A stretch of DNA of 64,000 nucleotides from an uncultured Bacteroidales bacterium (GCA_946184615.1 CAMHFN010000009.1:1-64000), one strand, 5' to 3'. Positions 34,650 through 42,822 are shown, numbered from the stretch's first letter. Program-made: numbers and translations. The notes: generated by a model from the sequence alone, not told the origin.

Positions 34650-36224
34650 TCACTCCCACTCAATGGTCGCTGGCGGTTTCGAAGAGATGTCATAACACAC
34701 GCGATTGACTCCCTTCACCTTATTAATTATATCATTTGATACTTTGGCCATGAACTCGTACGGCAAATGCACCCAGTCGGCAGTCATGCCATCGGTGGAG
34801 ATCACCGCACGTAAAGCAATCGTGTATTCATAACTGCGCTCATCACCCATCACCCCGACCGACTTCACGGGAAGCAAGATGGTGCCTGCCTGCCAGATGC
34901 TGTCATAAAGGTTATCCGCCATTTCATTCGGATAGGATGCGCTCGGCAACTGGCAAGGCCATTCGCGCAGTCCCTTGATAAAGATATCGTCAGCCTCACG
35001 GAGAATATGAAGCTTTTCCTCGGTAACTTCACCCAAAATGCGAATGCCCAGACTCGGTCCTGGGAAAGGATGACGACCGATCAGTTCCCGTTTGATACCC
35101 AGTGAACGCCCCACGCGACGCACTTCATCCTTGAAAAGGGAACGCAAAGGCTCCACAATCTTGAGGTTCATCTTTTCAGGCAGCCCACCAACATTATGGT
35201 GCGACTTAATCTTACAACTCGGTCCATTGACGCTCACACTCTCAATGACATCGGGATAAATGGTGCCTTGGGCCAACCATCGGGCACCTTCAATTTTCTG
35301 TGCTTCGGCATCGAACACCTCGATGAAGGTCGATCCGATGGCTTTTCGTTTGGTTTCAGGATCGGTGACTCCTTCCAACTTCTTCAAGAACAAAGGACCC
35401 GAATGGACCCCTATCACGTTAAGGCCCATCTCTTTATACGAGTCAAGCACATCTTCGAATTCATTCTTACGAAGCAATCCATTGTCGACAAAAATGCAGG
35501 TCAGGTTCTTACCGATAGCTTTATTCAGCAAGACTGCCGCCACGGTGCTATCCACCCCGCCTGAGAGTCCGAGAATCACTTTGTCATCCCCCAGTTGATT
35601 GCGCAAGGCTGTCACGGTATTTTCTACAAACGAGTCGGGGGTCCAGTCTCCCTTGCAGCCACAGATGCCCAATGCAAAATTGGCCAGGATCTTCGGCCCT
35701 TGCACTGTGTGAAACACCTCGGGATGGAACTGCACAGCGTAGGTCTCCTCACCTTCAATCTTGTAAGCGGCGTTCTCCACATCAGTTGTCGATGCGATGA
35801 CACGAGCTCTGGTTGGCAACTTGGCGATGGTATCGCCATGGCTCATCCAAACGATACTGTTTGTGTCGACATCACGGAACAAGGGCGACTGAGTATCGGT
35901 GACTGTCAGCATGGCACGTCCATATTCACGGGCGATAGAACCGTTGACTTCGCCACCGAAGTGCTGCGAGATGAACTGGGCTCCATAACAAATACCCAAC
36001 AGCGGCAATTTGCCTTTGATTCCCTCGAGATTCACAAACGGGGCTTTCTCATCACGCACTGAAAAGGGACTGCCGCTGAGGATCACTCCTTTGACGTTAT
36101 CGCCGATGGCGGGAATCTTATTAAACGGATGGATTTCGCAATAAACGTTCAGTTCACGGAGACGGCGGCCAATCAACTGGGTCACCTGCGAACCGAAGTC
36201 CAGAATAAGAATCATCTCCTGCAT
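34650..36224 (-). CDS. guaA: GMP synthase (glutamine-hydrolysing)
   Basis: Converts XMP + glutamine + ATP to GMP. 524 residues, full length, two catalytic domains. The glutaminase half has the catalytic cysteine motif [10 protein letters not shown] and [12 protein letters not shown] with the histidine-glutamate pair. The ATP-pyrophosphatase half has the P-loop [12 protein letters not shown], followed by the C-terminal dimer domain ([20 protein letters not shown]) and the end PPATIEWE. The start [13 protein letters not shown] is typical. It is the first gene of an operon with the LysM and MORN proteins. Confidence 0.97.
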   Translation of the reverse strand: MQEMILILDFGSQVTQLIGRRLRELNVYCEIHPFNKIPAIGDNVKGVILSGSPFSVRDEKAPFVNLEGIKGKLPLLGICYGAQFISQHFGGEVNGSIAREYGRAMLTVTDTQSPLFRDVDTNSIVWMSHGDTIAKLPTRARVIASTTDVENAAYKIEGEETYAVQFHPEVFHTVQGPKILANFALGICGCKGDWTPDSFVENTVTALRNQLGDDKVILGLSGGVDSTVAAVLLNKAIGKNLTCIFVDNGLLRKNEFEDVLDSYKEMGLNVIGVHSGPLFLKKLEGVTDPETKRKAIGSTFIEVFDAEAQKIEGARWLAQGTIYPDVIESVSVNGPSCKIKSHHNVGGLPEKMNLKIVEPLRSLFKDEVRRVGRSLGIKRELIGRHPFPGPSLGIRILGEVTEEKLHILREADDIFIKGLREWPCQLPSASYPNEMADNLYDSIWQAGTILLPVKSVGVMGDERSYEYTIALRAVISTDGMTADWVHLPYEFMAKVSNDIINKVKGVNRVCYDISSKPPATIEWE

Positions 36225-36240
36225 AACAGAATATTTTTTG

Positions 36241-36248
36241 CAAAATTA
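36241..36248 (-). promoter_or_regulatory. -7 element of the guaA operon
   Basis: Minus-strand TAATTTTG, 16 bases before the guaA start, divergent from the plus-strand PrsW promoter 33 bases away. Confidence 0.65.
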
Positions 36249-36281
36249 GCCTTTTTCATCAAAGCGTTTGCATATTATTCT

Positions 36282-36289
36282 TATTTTTG
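36282..36289 (+). promoter_or_regulatory. -7 element of the PrsW-ychF pair
   Basis: TATTTTTG matches TAnnTTTG, 33 bases before the ATG at 36323. Confidence 0.65.
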
Positions 36290-36322
36290 TCAAAAAAATA
36301 GAAAACAACAAATCATTTCATC

Positions 36323-37036
36323 ATGCTCTTACTCGCAATTTCCATTCTACCCGTTGTTTTATTACTCATCTATGTCAATCGACAGGATAAATACGAAAAA
36401 GAGCCTCCCGGAATGCTTATCCTTGCTTTTTTCGCTGGTATGCTTGCCATTCCGTTGACCCTTCTCATGGTCGCTATCACCAACCACATAATTTACTCCG
36501 ACAGTGTCTTTTATTCCGCTTTCATCGAAGCAGGACTCCCCGAGGAGTTGAGCAAATTTATCATTTTGTTCCTTATCATTTGGTGGAACAAGAATTTCAA
36601 CGAACACATGGACGGCATTGTGTATGCGACTTTTGTCAGCCTTGGCTTTGCATGTGTTGAAAACATTCTATACGTATTTGGAGGCGGATTGGGCACAGGC
36701 ATCATGCGAGCCATCATCTCTGTCCCAGGCCATTTCCTATTTGGTGTCCTCATGGGCTATTTCCTATCACTCGCCAAGTTCAGCCATAGTGGGAAGTTCT
36801 TCTTGATCCTGCTCAGCATTTTGGTGCCCGCTTGTGTCCACGGTCTCTTCGACTGGTTGCTTATGGCAACCGATGTGGTAGGAACCGGCTTGGGCCTTAT
36901 CCTTATCCTCCTTTTTATCGTTCTCGACATTTTCATGTGGATTGCTGGAGTCCGATCCATCCGCAAACACCGTGAAAACTCACCTTTTAAAAACCCGACA
37001 CCTCCTTCGACAAATCTTTATAAAAAACAAATTTGA
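36323..37036 (+). CDS. PrsW-family intramembrane metalloprotease
   Basis: 237 residues with about seven membrane helices. PrsW-type motifs are visible: AGLPEELSKFIILF (family EExxK, glutamate as metal ligand), FVSLGFACVENILYVFGGG with ENILY, PGHFLFGVLMGYFLS and LVPACVHGLFDWLL (the two histidine motifs). In Bacillus PrsW cleaves an anti-sigma factor, but in Bacteroidetes substrates are not known and no anti-sigma gene is adjacent. ychF starts 1 base after its stop, so the two are probably one transcript. Confidence 0.88.
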   Translation: MLLLAISILPVVLLLIYVNRQDKYEKEPPGMLILAFFAGMLAIPLTLLMVAITNHIIYSDSVFYSAFIEAGLPEELSKFIILFLIIWWNKNFNEHMDGIVYATFVSLGFACVENILYVFGGGLGTGIMRAIISVPGHFLFGVLMGYFLSLAKFSHSGKFFLILLSILVPACVHGLFDWLLMATDVVGTGLGLILILLFIVLDIFMWIAGVRSIRKHRENSPFKNPTPPSTNLYKKQI

Positions 37037-37037
37037 T

Positions 37038-38108
37038 ATGGCTCTGAATTGTGGAATCATCGGCCTATCCAGTACTGGGAAGACCACTATTTTCAATTGT
37101 ATCTCCAATACGAAGGCAGAGATTGGCTTTGCCTCCAAGTCGAATATAGGTATGTGCGAGGTTGTTGACGACCGCCTGAAAAAGATTGACAACATCTCAC
37201 ACTCGAAACGAATTGTCCCTGCTACGGTCGAAATTGTCGACTTACCCGGCCTGAGCAAAGGAGGACAAGGCGTTGGCAACAAACTATTGGCCGAAGTACA
37301 GACCATGGATGCCCTTATCCATGTGTTGCGTTGTTTCGACGACCCCAACATCCCCCACAGCGAAGGCAGCGTGGACCCAGTCCGCGACATGGAACTCGTC
37401 GATTTGGAGTTGCAGGTGCGCGACCTCGATCTCGTCACACGCAAACTGGAACGGGTGCAGAAGTTGTTGAAAAACGGCGAAAAAGACAACAAAAAAGCTT
37501 TTGATGTACTCAGCGTTTACAAAGAAGTACTTGAGAACATGGGCAACGCGCGAGATGCCCAAGTCGACCCTGACGACAGGAAATACATCCAAGACCTCCA
37601 GCTGCTCACCGCCAAACCCATCATCTACGTCTGCAACGTCGACGATGCCTCCGCCACCACCGGCAACGCCTATTCCGAAGCAGTGAAAGCCGCCTTGAAA
37701 GAAGATCAGGACATGCTCATCATTGCCGGAAAACTCGAAGCCGAGATCGCCGAACTCGATGCCGACGACCGCCAACTCTTCATGGAAGATGCCGGCTTGA
37801 CCGAACCTGGTGTGAACAAACTGGTGCGCACCGCCTACCACACCCTCAACCTTCACTCTTTCTTTACCACGGGTCCCGACGAGACACGTGCCTGGACCAT
37901 CCACGTGGGCGACACTGCCCCTATCGCCGCAGGAGCCATCCACAGCGACCTACAACGCGGCTTCATCCGCGCCGAGGTAATGAGCACCGAGGACTTCCTG
38001 AAGTATGGCAGTGAAGCCGCCGTCAAGGAAGCGGGCAAGTTCCGCGTGGAAGGCAAGACCTATGTCGTACAGGACGGCGATATTCTTAACATCAGATTCA
38101 ACGTCTGA
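37038..38108 (+). CDS. ychF: YchF/OBG-type P-loop ATPase, divergent
   Basis: 356 residues, P-loop NTPase with a C-terminal TGS-like domain (residues ~275-356: FFTTGPDETRAWTIHVGDTAP, RFNV end). YchF binds ribosomes and ATP and tunes oxidative-stress survival. Two key motifs differ from the canonical forms. The P-loop is GLSSTGKTT, not GLPNVGKS. The specificity motif is CNVDD, not NVDE (YchF normally has NxxE in place of the GTPase NKxD). Switch II is DLPGLSKGGQGVGNKLL. I chose the ATG at 37038 since the protein opens MALNCGIIGL there; the frame is also open from 36942 but that overlaps the PrsW gene. Confidence 0.85.
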   Translation: MALNCGIIGLSSTGKTTIFNCISNTKAEIGFASKSNIGMCEVVDDRLKKIDNISHSKRIVPATVEIVDLPGLSKGGQGVGNKLLAEVQTMDALIHVLRCFDDPNIPHSEGSVDPVRDMELVDLELQVRDLDLVTRKLERVQKLLKNGEKDNKKAFDVLSVYKEVLENMGNARDAQVDPDDRKYIQDLQLLTAKPIIYVCNVDDASATTGNAYSEAVKAALKEDQDMLIIAGKLEAEIAELDADDRQLFMEDAGLTEPGVNKLVRTAYHTLNLHSFFTTGPDETRAWTIHVGDTAPIAAGAIHSDLQRGFIRAEVMSTEDFLKYGSEAAVKEAGKFRVEGKTYVVQDGDILNIRFNV

Positions 38109-38118
38109 TGAGTAGTTT

Positions 38119-38155
38119 AACTACGAATTTCACGAATAATACGAATCTTAGAGGG
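38119..38155. repeat. Left inverted flank of the GxxExxY cassette
   Basis: Contains, in order, AACTACGAAT (38119-38128), AATACGAAT (38138-38146) and AGAGGG (38150-38155). These same three blocks occur in reverse complement on the other side of the GxxExxY gene. A small hairpin GGACGC-AA-GCGTCC follows at 38165-38178. Confidence 0.6.
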
Positions 38156-38201
38156 CAATTGGCGGGACGCAAGCGTCCGATTTCACGAAAGAAAATAAAC
38201 G

Positions 38202-38612
38202 ATGGAAGATGTTGGGATAATATACAAAAATGAGGCTTTTCAAATTATTGGTGCCGCTATGGAGGTTCATAAGACCTTAGGGATGGGCTTTTTAGAATCC
38301 GTTTACCAAGAATCCATGGAAATTGAGTTGACTAAAAGAAACATTCCTTTTGTTTCACAAAAAAAAATTCAAATCAAGTACAAAGACTCCCTCTTAAACC
38401 AATATTTCGTAGCAGATCTATTATGTTATGATAAAATCATTATCGAACTAAAGGCTGTTTCCGCCATCCTTCCTGAACACGAGGCTCAAATCATTAATTA
38501 CTTGAAAGCTACTGGAACCAAGCTTGGAATTTTATTAAACTTTGGAGAGGAGAGCCTTTATTTTAAACGGTTTCCCAACCTCTACCCCATTCGTACAGAT
38601 CCGCAGCTTTAG
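38202..38612 (+). CDS. GxxExxY protein (PD-(D/E)XK nuclease-like)
   Basis: 136 residues. The signature GxxExxY is visible as GFLESVYQ near residue 30, and the rest fits the PD-(D/E)XK fold: VADLLCYDKIIIELKAV (DxnExK active-site candidate D, E, K), then NYLKATGTKLGILLNFGEESLYFKR, the family C-terminus. The gene is AT-rich compared with its neighbours. It is enclosed by inverted repeats. These genes are often present in many copies in Bacteroidetes and behave like small mobile units; no transposase is present here. Confidence 0.88.
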   Translation: MEDVGIIYKNEAFQIIGAAMEVHKTLGMGFLESVYQESMEIELTKRNIPFVSQKKIQIKYKDSLLNQYFVADLLCYDKIIIELKAVSAILPEHEAQIINYLKATGTKLGILLNFGEESLYFKRFPNLYPIRTDPQL

Positions 38613-38621
38613 CTGCAAAAT

Positions 38622-38664
38622 CCCTCTCAAAAAACAATTAGTTAAATTCGTATAATTTGTAGTT
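38622..38664. repeat. Right inverted flank of the GxxExxY cassette
   Basis: CCCTCT just after the stop, ATTCGTAT (38646-38653) and ATTTGTAGTT (38655-38664), which are the reverse complements of the left-flank blocks AGAGGG, ATACGAAT and AACTACRAAT in mirrored order. A hairpin GCAGCT-TT-AGCTGC spans the stop codon of the gene. Confidence 0.6.
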
Positions 38665-38678
38665 ACTATCATATCTCA

Positions 38679-39185
38679 ATGGAATATGTTGTCCTTGTAA
38701 ACGAAAACGACACCCAAATAGGGATCATGGAAAAGATGGCGGCCCATATGGTGCCCCGTCTCCACCGTGCTTTTTCCATTTTCATCTTCAACAGCAAAGG
38801 CGAACTATTGCTGCAACAACGTTCTTTCTCGAAATACCACTCCCCTGGTCTATGGACCAACACCTGCTGCAGCCATCCCCACAATGGCGAAAGCCTTGAA
38901 CAAGCTACGGCACGAAGGCTGCAAGAAGAAATGGGCATGACCTGCGACATGCACGAGGTCTTTACCTTTATATATAAGGCCTCCGTCGGCCTCGGTCTCA
39001 TCGAACATGAATTCGACCATGTATGGTTCGGCCAAAGCGACGATCTCCCAGTCATCAACCCAGGCGAAGTGGCATCCTTCAAATACATGAACCTCGACAC
39101 TATCGCCGAAGACATGAAAACCCACCCTGAATCATATACCGAATGGTTCAAGATCTCTTTCGAAGAAGTCAGAAAACATACCTGA
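38679..39185 (+). CDS. idi: Isopentenyl-diphosphate delta-isomerase, type I
   Basis: Interconverts IPP and DMAPP, giving precursors for undecaprenyl phosphate and quinones. 168 residues, full length. The Nudix-related fold carries the active-site cysteine in WTNTCCSHP, metal-binding histidines in HRAFSIF and CSHPHNG, and the glutamates of LQEEMGM and EHEFDHVWFG. It sits immediately after the inverted-repeat cassette; its own promoter is not obvious and may lie within the right flank. Confidence 0.95.
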   Translation: MEYVVLVNENDTQIGIMEKMAAHMVPRLHRAFSIFIFNSKGELLLQQRSFSKYHSPGLWTNTCCSHPHNGESLEQATARRLQEEMGMTCDMHEVFTFIYKASVGLGLIEHEFDHVWFGQSDDLPVINPGEVASFKYMNLDTIAEDMKTHPESYTEWFKISFEEVRKHT

Positions 39186-39203
39186 CTTTTTTTTCAAAAA
39201 AAT

Positions 39204-39221
39204 TAGTAAATATATTTACTA
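39204..39221. promoter_or_regulatory. 18-base AT-rich palindrome, candidate operator upstream of the porin
   Basis: TAGTAAATATATTTACTA is a perfect inverted repeat. It is placed where the -33 region of the downstream promoter (39235-39242) should be, so a dimeric repressor binding there would block transcription. The binding protein is unknown. Confidence 0.5.
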
Positions 39222-39234
39222 TCAATATTTTTAC

Positions 39235-39242
39235 TATTTTTG
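39235..39242 (+). promoter_or_regulatory. -7 element of the porin-YeiH operon
   Basis: TATTTTTG matches TAnnTTTG, 41 bases before the porin start. The -33 would fall in the palindrome. Confidence 0.65.
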
Positions 39243-39283
39243 CCGCTTGTAACAGTTGAAAGCAATCTTAAAACAATCGTATT

Positions 39284-40345
39284 ATGAAACGTAATTTATT
39301 ATTAATCATTGCTTTAATAGCAATCAGTTTCCCCATGAGCCTCCGGGCCCAAGAAGCTCTGAAAATCTCTGGTTTTGTTCAAGGTCTTGGTGAGATGGAC
39401 ATCAAGAAAAACAATGAAGGGAACAACATCATCAGCAAAAACACGCTTCAACTCCGCCGCGTGCGTATGTCGATCGACGGCAGTTTGGCCAAAGGTCTGA
39501 CCTACAAGATCCAAGGTGATTTCTACAGAAGTCCCATGCTAGTCGATGTCTATCTCAAGTACAAAGTCTGCGATGAATTTGCCATCCAAGCAGGTCAATT
39601 CAAAACTCCTTTCACATTAGAAAATCCCATCAACCCCGTCAACCTCGAAATCTTCGACTATGGCGAATCGGTAAAGAATTTGGTCGGATACGGCGATGTG
39701 TGTGGTGTAGGAGCTCTTGGCCGCGACATCGGTATCATGTTCACCGGTAACCTCATCAAACCTGAAGGCGAAGACTTCTCCCTCATCACTTATAGCGTCG
39801 GCATGTTCAACGGAAACGGTGTCAACGTTATTGACAACAACAACAAAAAAGACTTTGTTGGTCGGCTCGAAGTCCATCCTTGGCTGAAGGACCTCACCCT
39901 CAGTGGATCATATTACCATGGTTGGTATGATAACAGCAATAATGGCATCCACAACGGCAAACGTCAGCGCTGGACTGCTGGTGCGCAATACAATGACGGC
40001 GACCTTGTCGTCCGCGCCGAATATCTTAGTGGCATTACAGGCGACCCAACCGGCACTGTTGATACCAACAACCACTTATTGGAATTCACCAGTGAAGGTT
40101 ATTATGCCGTTGCCGGTTACAATTTCCGTTTTGGCAAGGACAACAGCCAAAAACTCATGCCTGTGCTCCGTTACGAGCATTTTGCCAAAGACGTCGCCGT
40201 CAATAATGGAGCCACGAACTATTACACCGCTGGCATCAATTATTGGCCGCTGAAATCGGTGAACTTCAAACTCGATTATTCACTGATTCAGAAAGGAACC
40301 GACAACTCACACCGCATCATTGGCATCCTCAGCTATAAGTTTTAA
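39284..40345 (+). CDS. Phosphate-selective porin O/P-family outer-membrane protein
   Basis: 353 residues with a signal peptide (IALIAISFPMSLRAQ). The mature protein shows the OprP/porin pattern: KISGFVQGLGEMDIKK, LQLRRVRMSIDG, QAGQFKTPFTLENPINP, ALGRDIGIMFTG, YNFRFGKDNSQK and an ending LKLDYSLIQKG-like strand with a terminal phenylalanine (SYKF), as expected for Bam-inserted barrels. Anion selectivity is a family possibility, not shown here. It stands directly upstream of a YeiH-type transporter, with the 7-base array between, suggesting one transport module. Confidence 0.9.
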   Translation: MKRNLLLIIALIAISFPMSLRAQEALKISGFVQGLGEMDIKKNNEGNNIISKNTLQLRRVRMSIDGSLAKGLTYKIQGDFYRSPMLVDVYLKYKVCDEFAIQAGQFKTPFTLENPINPVNLEIFDYGESVKNLVGYGDVCGVGALGRDIGIMFTGNLIKPEGEDFSLITYSVGMFNGNGVNVIDNNNKKDFVGRLEVHPWLKDLTLSGSYYHGWYDNSNNGIHNGKRQRWTAGAQYNDGDLVVRAEYLSGITGDPTGTVDTNNHLLEFTSEGYYAVAGYNFRFGKDNSQKLMPVLRYEHFAKDVAVNNGATNYYTAGINYWPLKSVNFKLDYSLIQKGTDNSHRIIGILSYKF

Positions 40346-40346
40346 T

Positions 40347-40374
40347 AAGAAGACAGAAGACAGAAGTAAGAAGT
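40347..40374 (+). repeat. 4 x 7-base tandem array directly against the YeiH start codon
   Basis: AAGAAGA, CAGAAGA, CAGAAGT, AAGAAGT, then ATG with no gap. The array begins 1 base after the porin stop codon and fills the whole intergenic space. Similar heptamers occur at 52790-52808 and after ppdK. Confidence 0.75.
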
Positions 40375-41715
40375 ATGAGTAAGAATAACAATTTCAGCAA
40401 CCTTTGGAAAAAAGAGGACTGGCTAGCCGTATGGATTGGCTTCATCGTCATCGCCGTGGCCTGTGTCGCCGTCTTGACGGGTTCGTTCGATTTCTCCGCT
40501 GCCAAGTTCGGCACCTGGCACTGGTGGGAGAACGTGGAAGAGAAGAAATCCCTCGCTGCCCAGTTCAACGGCGACTTCTGGATCAAGTTGCTCCGCACCT
40601 TCTTGGTGACTGGCATTTTGTTCGGCATCGGCATCAAGCTACAAGGCGAGAAGATCAAAAAGTTCATCCCAGCATATATCGTGCTGTTCATCATCTGTAT
40701 CCTTGTCAGAATGATCAGCGCCGAATACACCTTAAAGATGTACCTCGAATGGGCTTTCTGGGCACTGCTCATCGGCCTGCTGATCTCGAATACCGTTGGC
40801 ACGCCCGAATGGTTGAGACCTGCTATCCGTACTGAGTTCTACATCAAGACCGGTCTGGTCATCATGGGCTTCTCCGTCCTATTCAGCAACATCGCTAAGT
40901 TCGGCCTTTACGGTCTCGGCATCGCTTGGATTGTGACGCCTATCGTCATCATCTTCATGTGGTGGTTGGGCACCAAAGTGCTGAAGATCAACAACAAGCC
41001 TTTGGTCATCACCCTGGCTTCCGCCACTTCAGTTTGCGGTACCAGTGCCGCCATTGCGACGGGTGCTGCTGCCAAAGCCAAGAAGGAAGACCTTTCTTTG
41101 GCCATCTCCATCTCCATCATCTTCACCATCCTGATGATGGTGTTTGAGCCCATGATCATCCGCTGGGCAGGCATGAACCAGATGATGGGCGGTGCCCTCA
41201 TCGGCGGCACTGTGGATTCCACCGGCGCTGTGGTGTTGGCTGGTGAAGCCCTCGGTGAAGAAGCGGCTCAAGTCGCCTCTTTGGTAAAAATGATCCAGAA
41301 CATCCTGATCGGCTTCATCGCTTTCTTTGTAGCCATCTTCTTCGCCACGAAGGTTGACAAGTCTGGCGACGCCAAAGTCGGTGCAGGTGAGATCTGGAAT
41401 CGTTTCCCGAAGTTCATCATCGGTTTCTTCGTGGCCTCCCTCGTTGCTTCCTTCATCGTCAAGCCTTTGGGCGGCGACGTAAAAGCCATCAACGGCGTGC
41501 TCGACCAATACAAGAACTGGGCTTTCGTGCTGGCCTTCACCAGCATCGGCCTCGACACCAACTTCAAGAGTCTCTTCAAGCAGATGCAAGGCGGGAAAGT
41601 GCTCTGGCTCTACATCATCGGCCAGCTCTTCAACATCGCCCTCACCCTGTTTGCTGTGTGGATTCTGCTCTCCGGTGTCCTCTTTGAGGTACCGAATCTC
41701 GATATGTTCAAATAA
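40375..41715 (+). CDS. YeiH/UPF0324-family putative anion (sulfate) exporter
   Basis: 446 residues with ten to eleven membrane helices. Family motifs: ALLIGLLISNTVG, GFSVLFSNIAKFG, ITLASATSVCGTSAAIATGAAA (the conserved SVCGTSAA region), GALIGGTVDSTGAVVLAGEALG and TSIGLDTNFKSL. Members of this family have been proposed to export sulfate or sulfonates, but the transported anion here is not known. It has an extended N-terminus with a periplasmic-looking loop (residues ~30-60). Its stop TAA shares a base with the ATG of the next gene. Confidence 0.85.
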   Translation: MSKNNNFSNLWKKEDWLAVWIGFIVIAVACVAVLTGSFDFSAAKFGTWHWWENVEEKKSLAAQFNGDFWIKLLRTFLVTGILFGIGIKLQGEKIKKFIPAYIVLFIICILVRMISAEYTLKMYLEWAFWALLIGLLISNTVGTPEWLRPAIRTEFYIKTGLVIMGFSVLFSNIAKFGLYGLGIAWIVTPIVIIFMWWLGTKVLKINNKPLVITLASATSVCGTSAAIATGAAAKAKKEDLSLAISISIIFTILMMVFEPMIIRWAGMNQMMGGALIGGTVDSTGAVVLAGEALGEEAAQVASLVKMIQNILIGFIAFFVAIFFATKVDKSGDAKVGAGEIWNRFPKFIIGFFVASLVASFIVKPLGGDVKAINGVLDQYKNWAFVLAFTSIGLDTNFKSLFKQMQGGKVLWLYIIGQLFNIALTLFAVWILLSGVLFEVPNLDMFK

Positions 41716-41993
41716 TGAACAAACAACACAAAATATTCAAAGTGATTACCATCATCGTGGTGGTAATCACTTTGTTTTTAGTTGGCTGGATCATGGCCAA
41801 CCAACTCGGCCTTGTGGAAGGCTACGACTTCGGCGCCGGTGCCTATTACTATGCCGACATCCCCACTGAACAATACTCAGAAATTGTCAACGAGGATGCT
41901 TATCAGACCTCCATCCCGAAATGGATCTACTATGTTCTATTCTTCGCCTGGGGTTGGCTGATGTGGCGACTTTGGGTGAAAGTGGAGAACTGA
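41715..41993 (+). CDS. Small two-helix membrane protein coupled to the YeiH transporter
   Basis: 92 residues, two predicted membrane segments (FKVITIIVVVITLFLVGWIM and WIYYVLFFAWGWLMWRLW) with a 45-residue acidic, tyrosine-rich loop between them (FGAGAYYYADIPTEQYSEIV). The start codon overlaps the YeiH stop by one base (TAATG), so it is probably translated in fixed ratio with the transporter. I do not recognise the family. A role as an accessory or regulatory subunit is an inference from position. Confidence 0.7.
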   Translation: MNKQHKIFKVITIIVVVITLFLVGWIMANQLGLVEGYDFGAGAYYYADIPTEQYSEIVNEDAYQTSIPKWIYYVLFFAWGWLMWRLWVKVEN

Positions 41994-42010
41994 AAACGAA
42001 TACTTTCCAC

Positions 42011-42700
42011 TCATTCAAACTCCGGATGGAGTTCAGCGAATTTCCTTTCGTATTGACGGATACGGTTTAAAGTGCGTCTCGCCCATTCCAGGCGGACTTC
42101 TTCTTTTTCTTCCTCTGACAAATGCCAATCAACGTCTGTCATTTCATGGAGGCGGCGTGTCAGCGTGTAAACAAGCAAAGCCGCTGAAACGCTGATGTTG
42201 AAACTCTCCGTGAATCCATACATGGGGATGCGCACAAAACGGTCGGCATGATCCATCACATAGTCCGTGATACCCGTTTTTTCCGTACCGAAGACCAGGG
42301 CAACAGGCTTATCCAAAGGCAGCGTCTCCGGCGTGAAGTCATCACGATGTGGACAGGTGGCTACAATCTGATAGCCTTGGTCCTTCAACTGTTCAAGGGC
42401 AGTAGGGGTATTGAAATCCAATTCATTGTAACGATGAATATCGAGCCATTTGGTGCTACCCATCACCACGTCAGGGTTAATGTCGAAGGAATAGTTGTTC
42501 TCGATGATATGGATGTCCTGCACCCCAGTAAGGTCACAACTGCGAAGCACCGCACTAGCATTATGAGGCTGGAAGATGTCCTCCAACACCACGGTAAGAT
42601 GCCTCGTACGCCACGAGAGCACCTCTTCGAAACGCTGTTTCCTCTCATCGGAAATAAACTGAATTAAAAAGTCTAGAAAGGCCTTGTCCCTGGGTGTCAT
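42011..42700 (-). CDS. trmH: TrmH-type tRNA (guanosine-18-2'-O)-methyltransferase
   Basis: 229 residues from the ATG at 42700, which equals the length of E. coli TrmH. SpoU/TrmH knotted-fold motifs: NASAVLRSCDLTGVQ (motif 1), PVALVFGTEKTGIT (motif 2) and IPMYGFTESFNISVSAALLVY (motif 3). The specific position methylated cannot be proved from motifs, but the length and C-terminal RRLHEM...KFAELHPEF tail favour Gm18. A longer in-frame start at 42886 would cross both promoters and add 62 hydrophobic residues without family support. Convergent with the small membrane protein (17 bases). Confidence 0.88.
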   Translation of the reverse strand: MTPRDKAFLDFLIQFISDERKQRFEEVLSWRTRHLTVVLEDIFQPHNASAVLRSCDLTGVQDIHIIENNYSFDINPDVVMGSTKWLDIHRYNELDFNTPTALEQLKDQGYQIVATCPHRDDFTPETLPLDKPVALVFGTEKTGITDYVMDHADRFVRIPMYGFTESFNISVSAALLVYTLTRRLHEMTDVDWHLSEEEKEEVRLEWARRTLNRIRQYERKFAELHPEFE

Positions 42701-42723
42701 AGAGGTATTGTTTGTTCCGCCGG

Positions 42724-42731
42724 CAAAAATA
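42724..42731 (-). promoter_or_regulatory. -7 element of trmH
   Basis: Minus-strand TATTTTTG, 23 bases before the trmH start. Divergent from the element at 42776. Confidence 0.65.
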
Positions 42732-42775
42732 GCAAAAAAAATAAAGAATTTTGTTGGTACAAACATAGAATTTCC

Positions 42776-42783
42776 TATTTTTG
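42776..42783 (+). promoter_or_regulatory. -7 element of the TPR-protein gene
   Basis: TATTTTTG, 39 bases before the ATG at 42823. Confidence 0.65.
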
Positions 42784-42822
42784 CAGTCCGAAAAATTTGA
42801 ATATAAATAATATTGAATAGAT

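Noticed and set aside
36942-37037. Upstream extension of the YchF reading frame
   Set aside because: It would overlap the end of PrsW and add residues without family support; the ATG at 37038 gives the canonical N-terminus.
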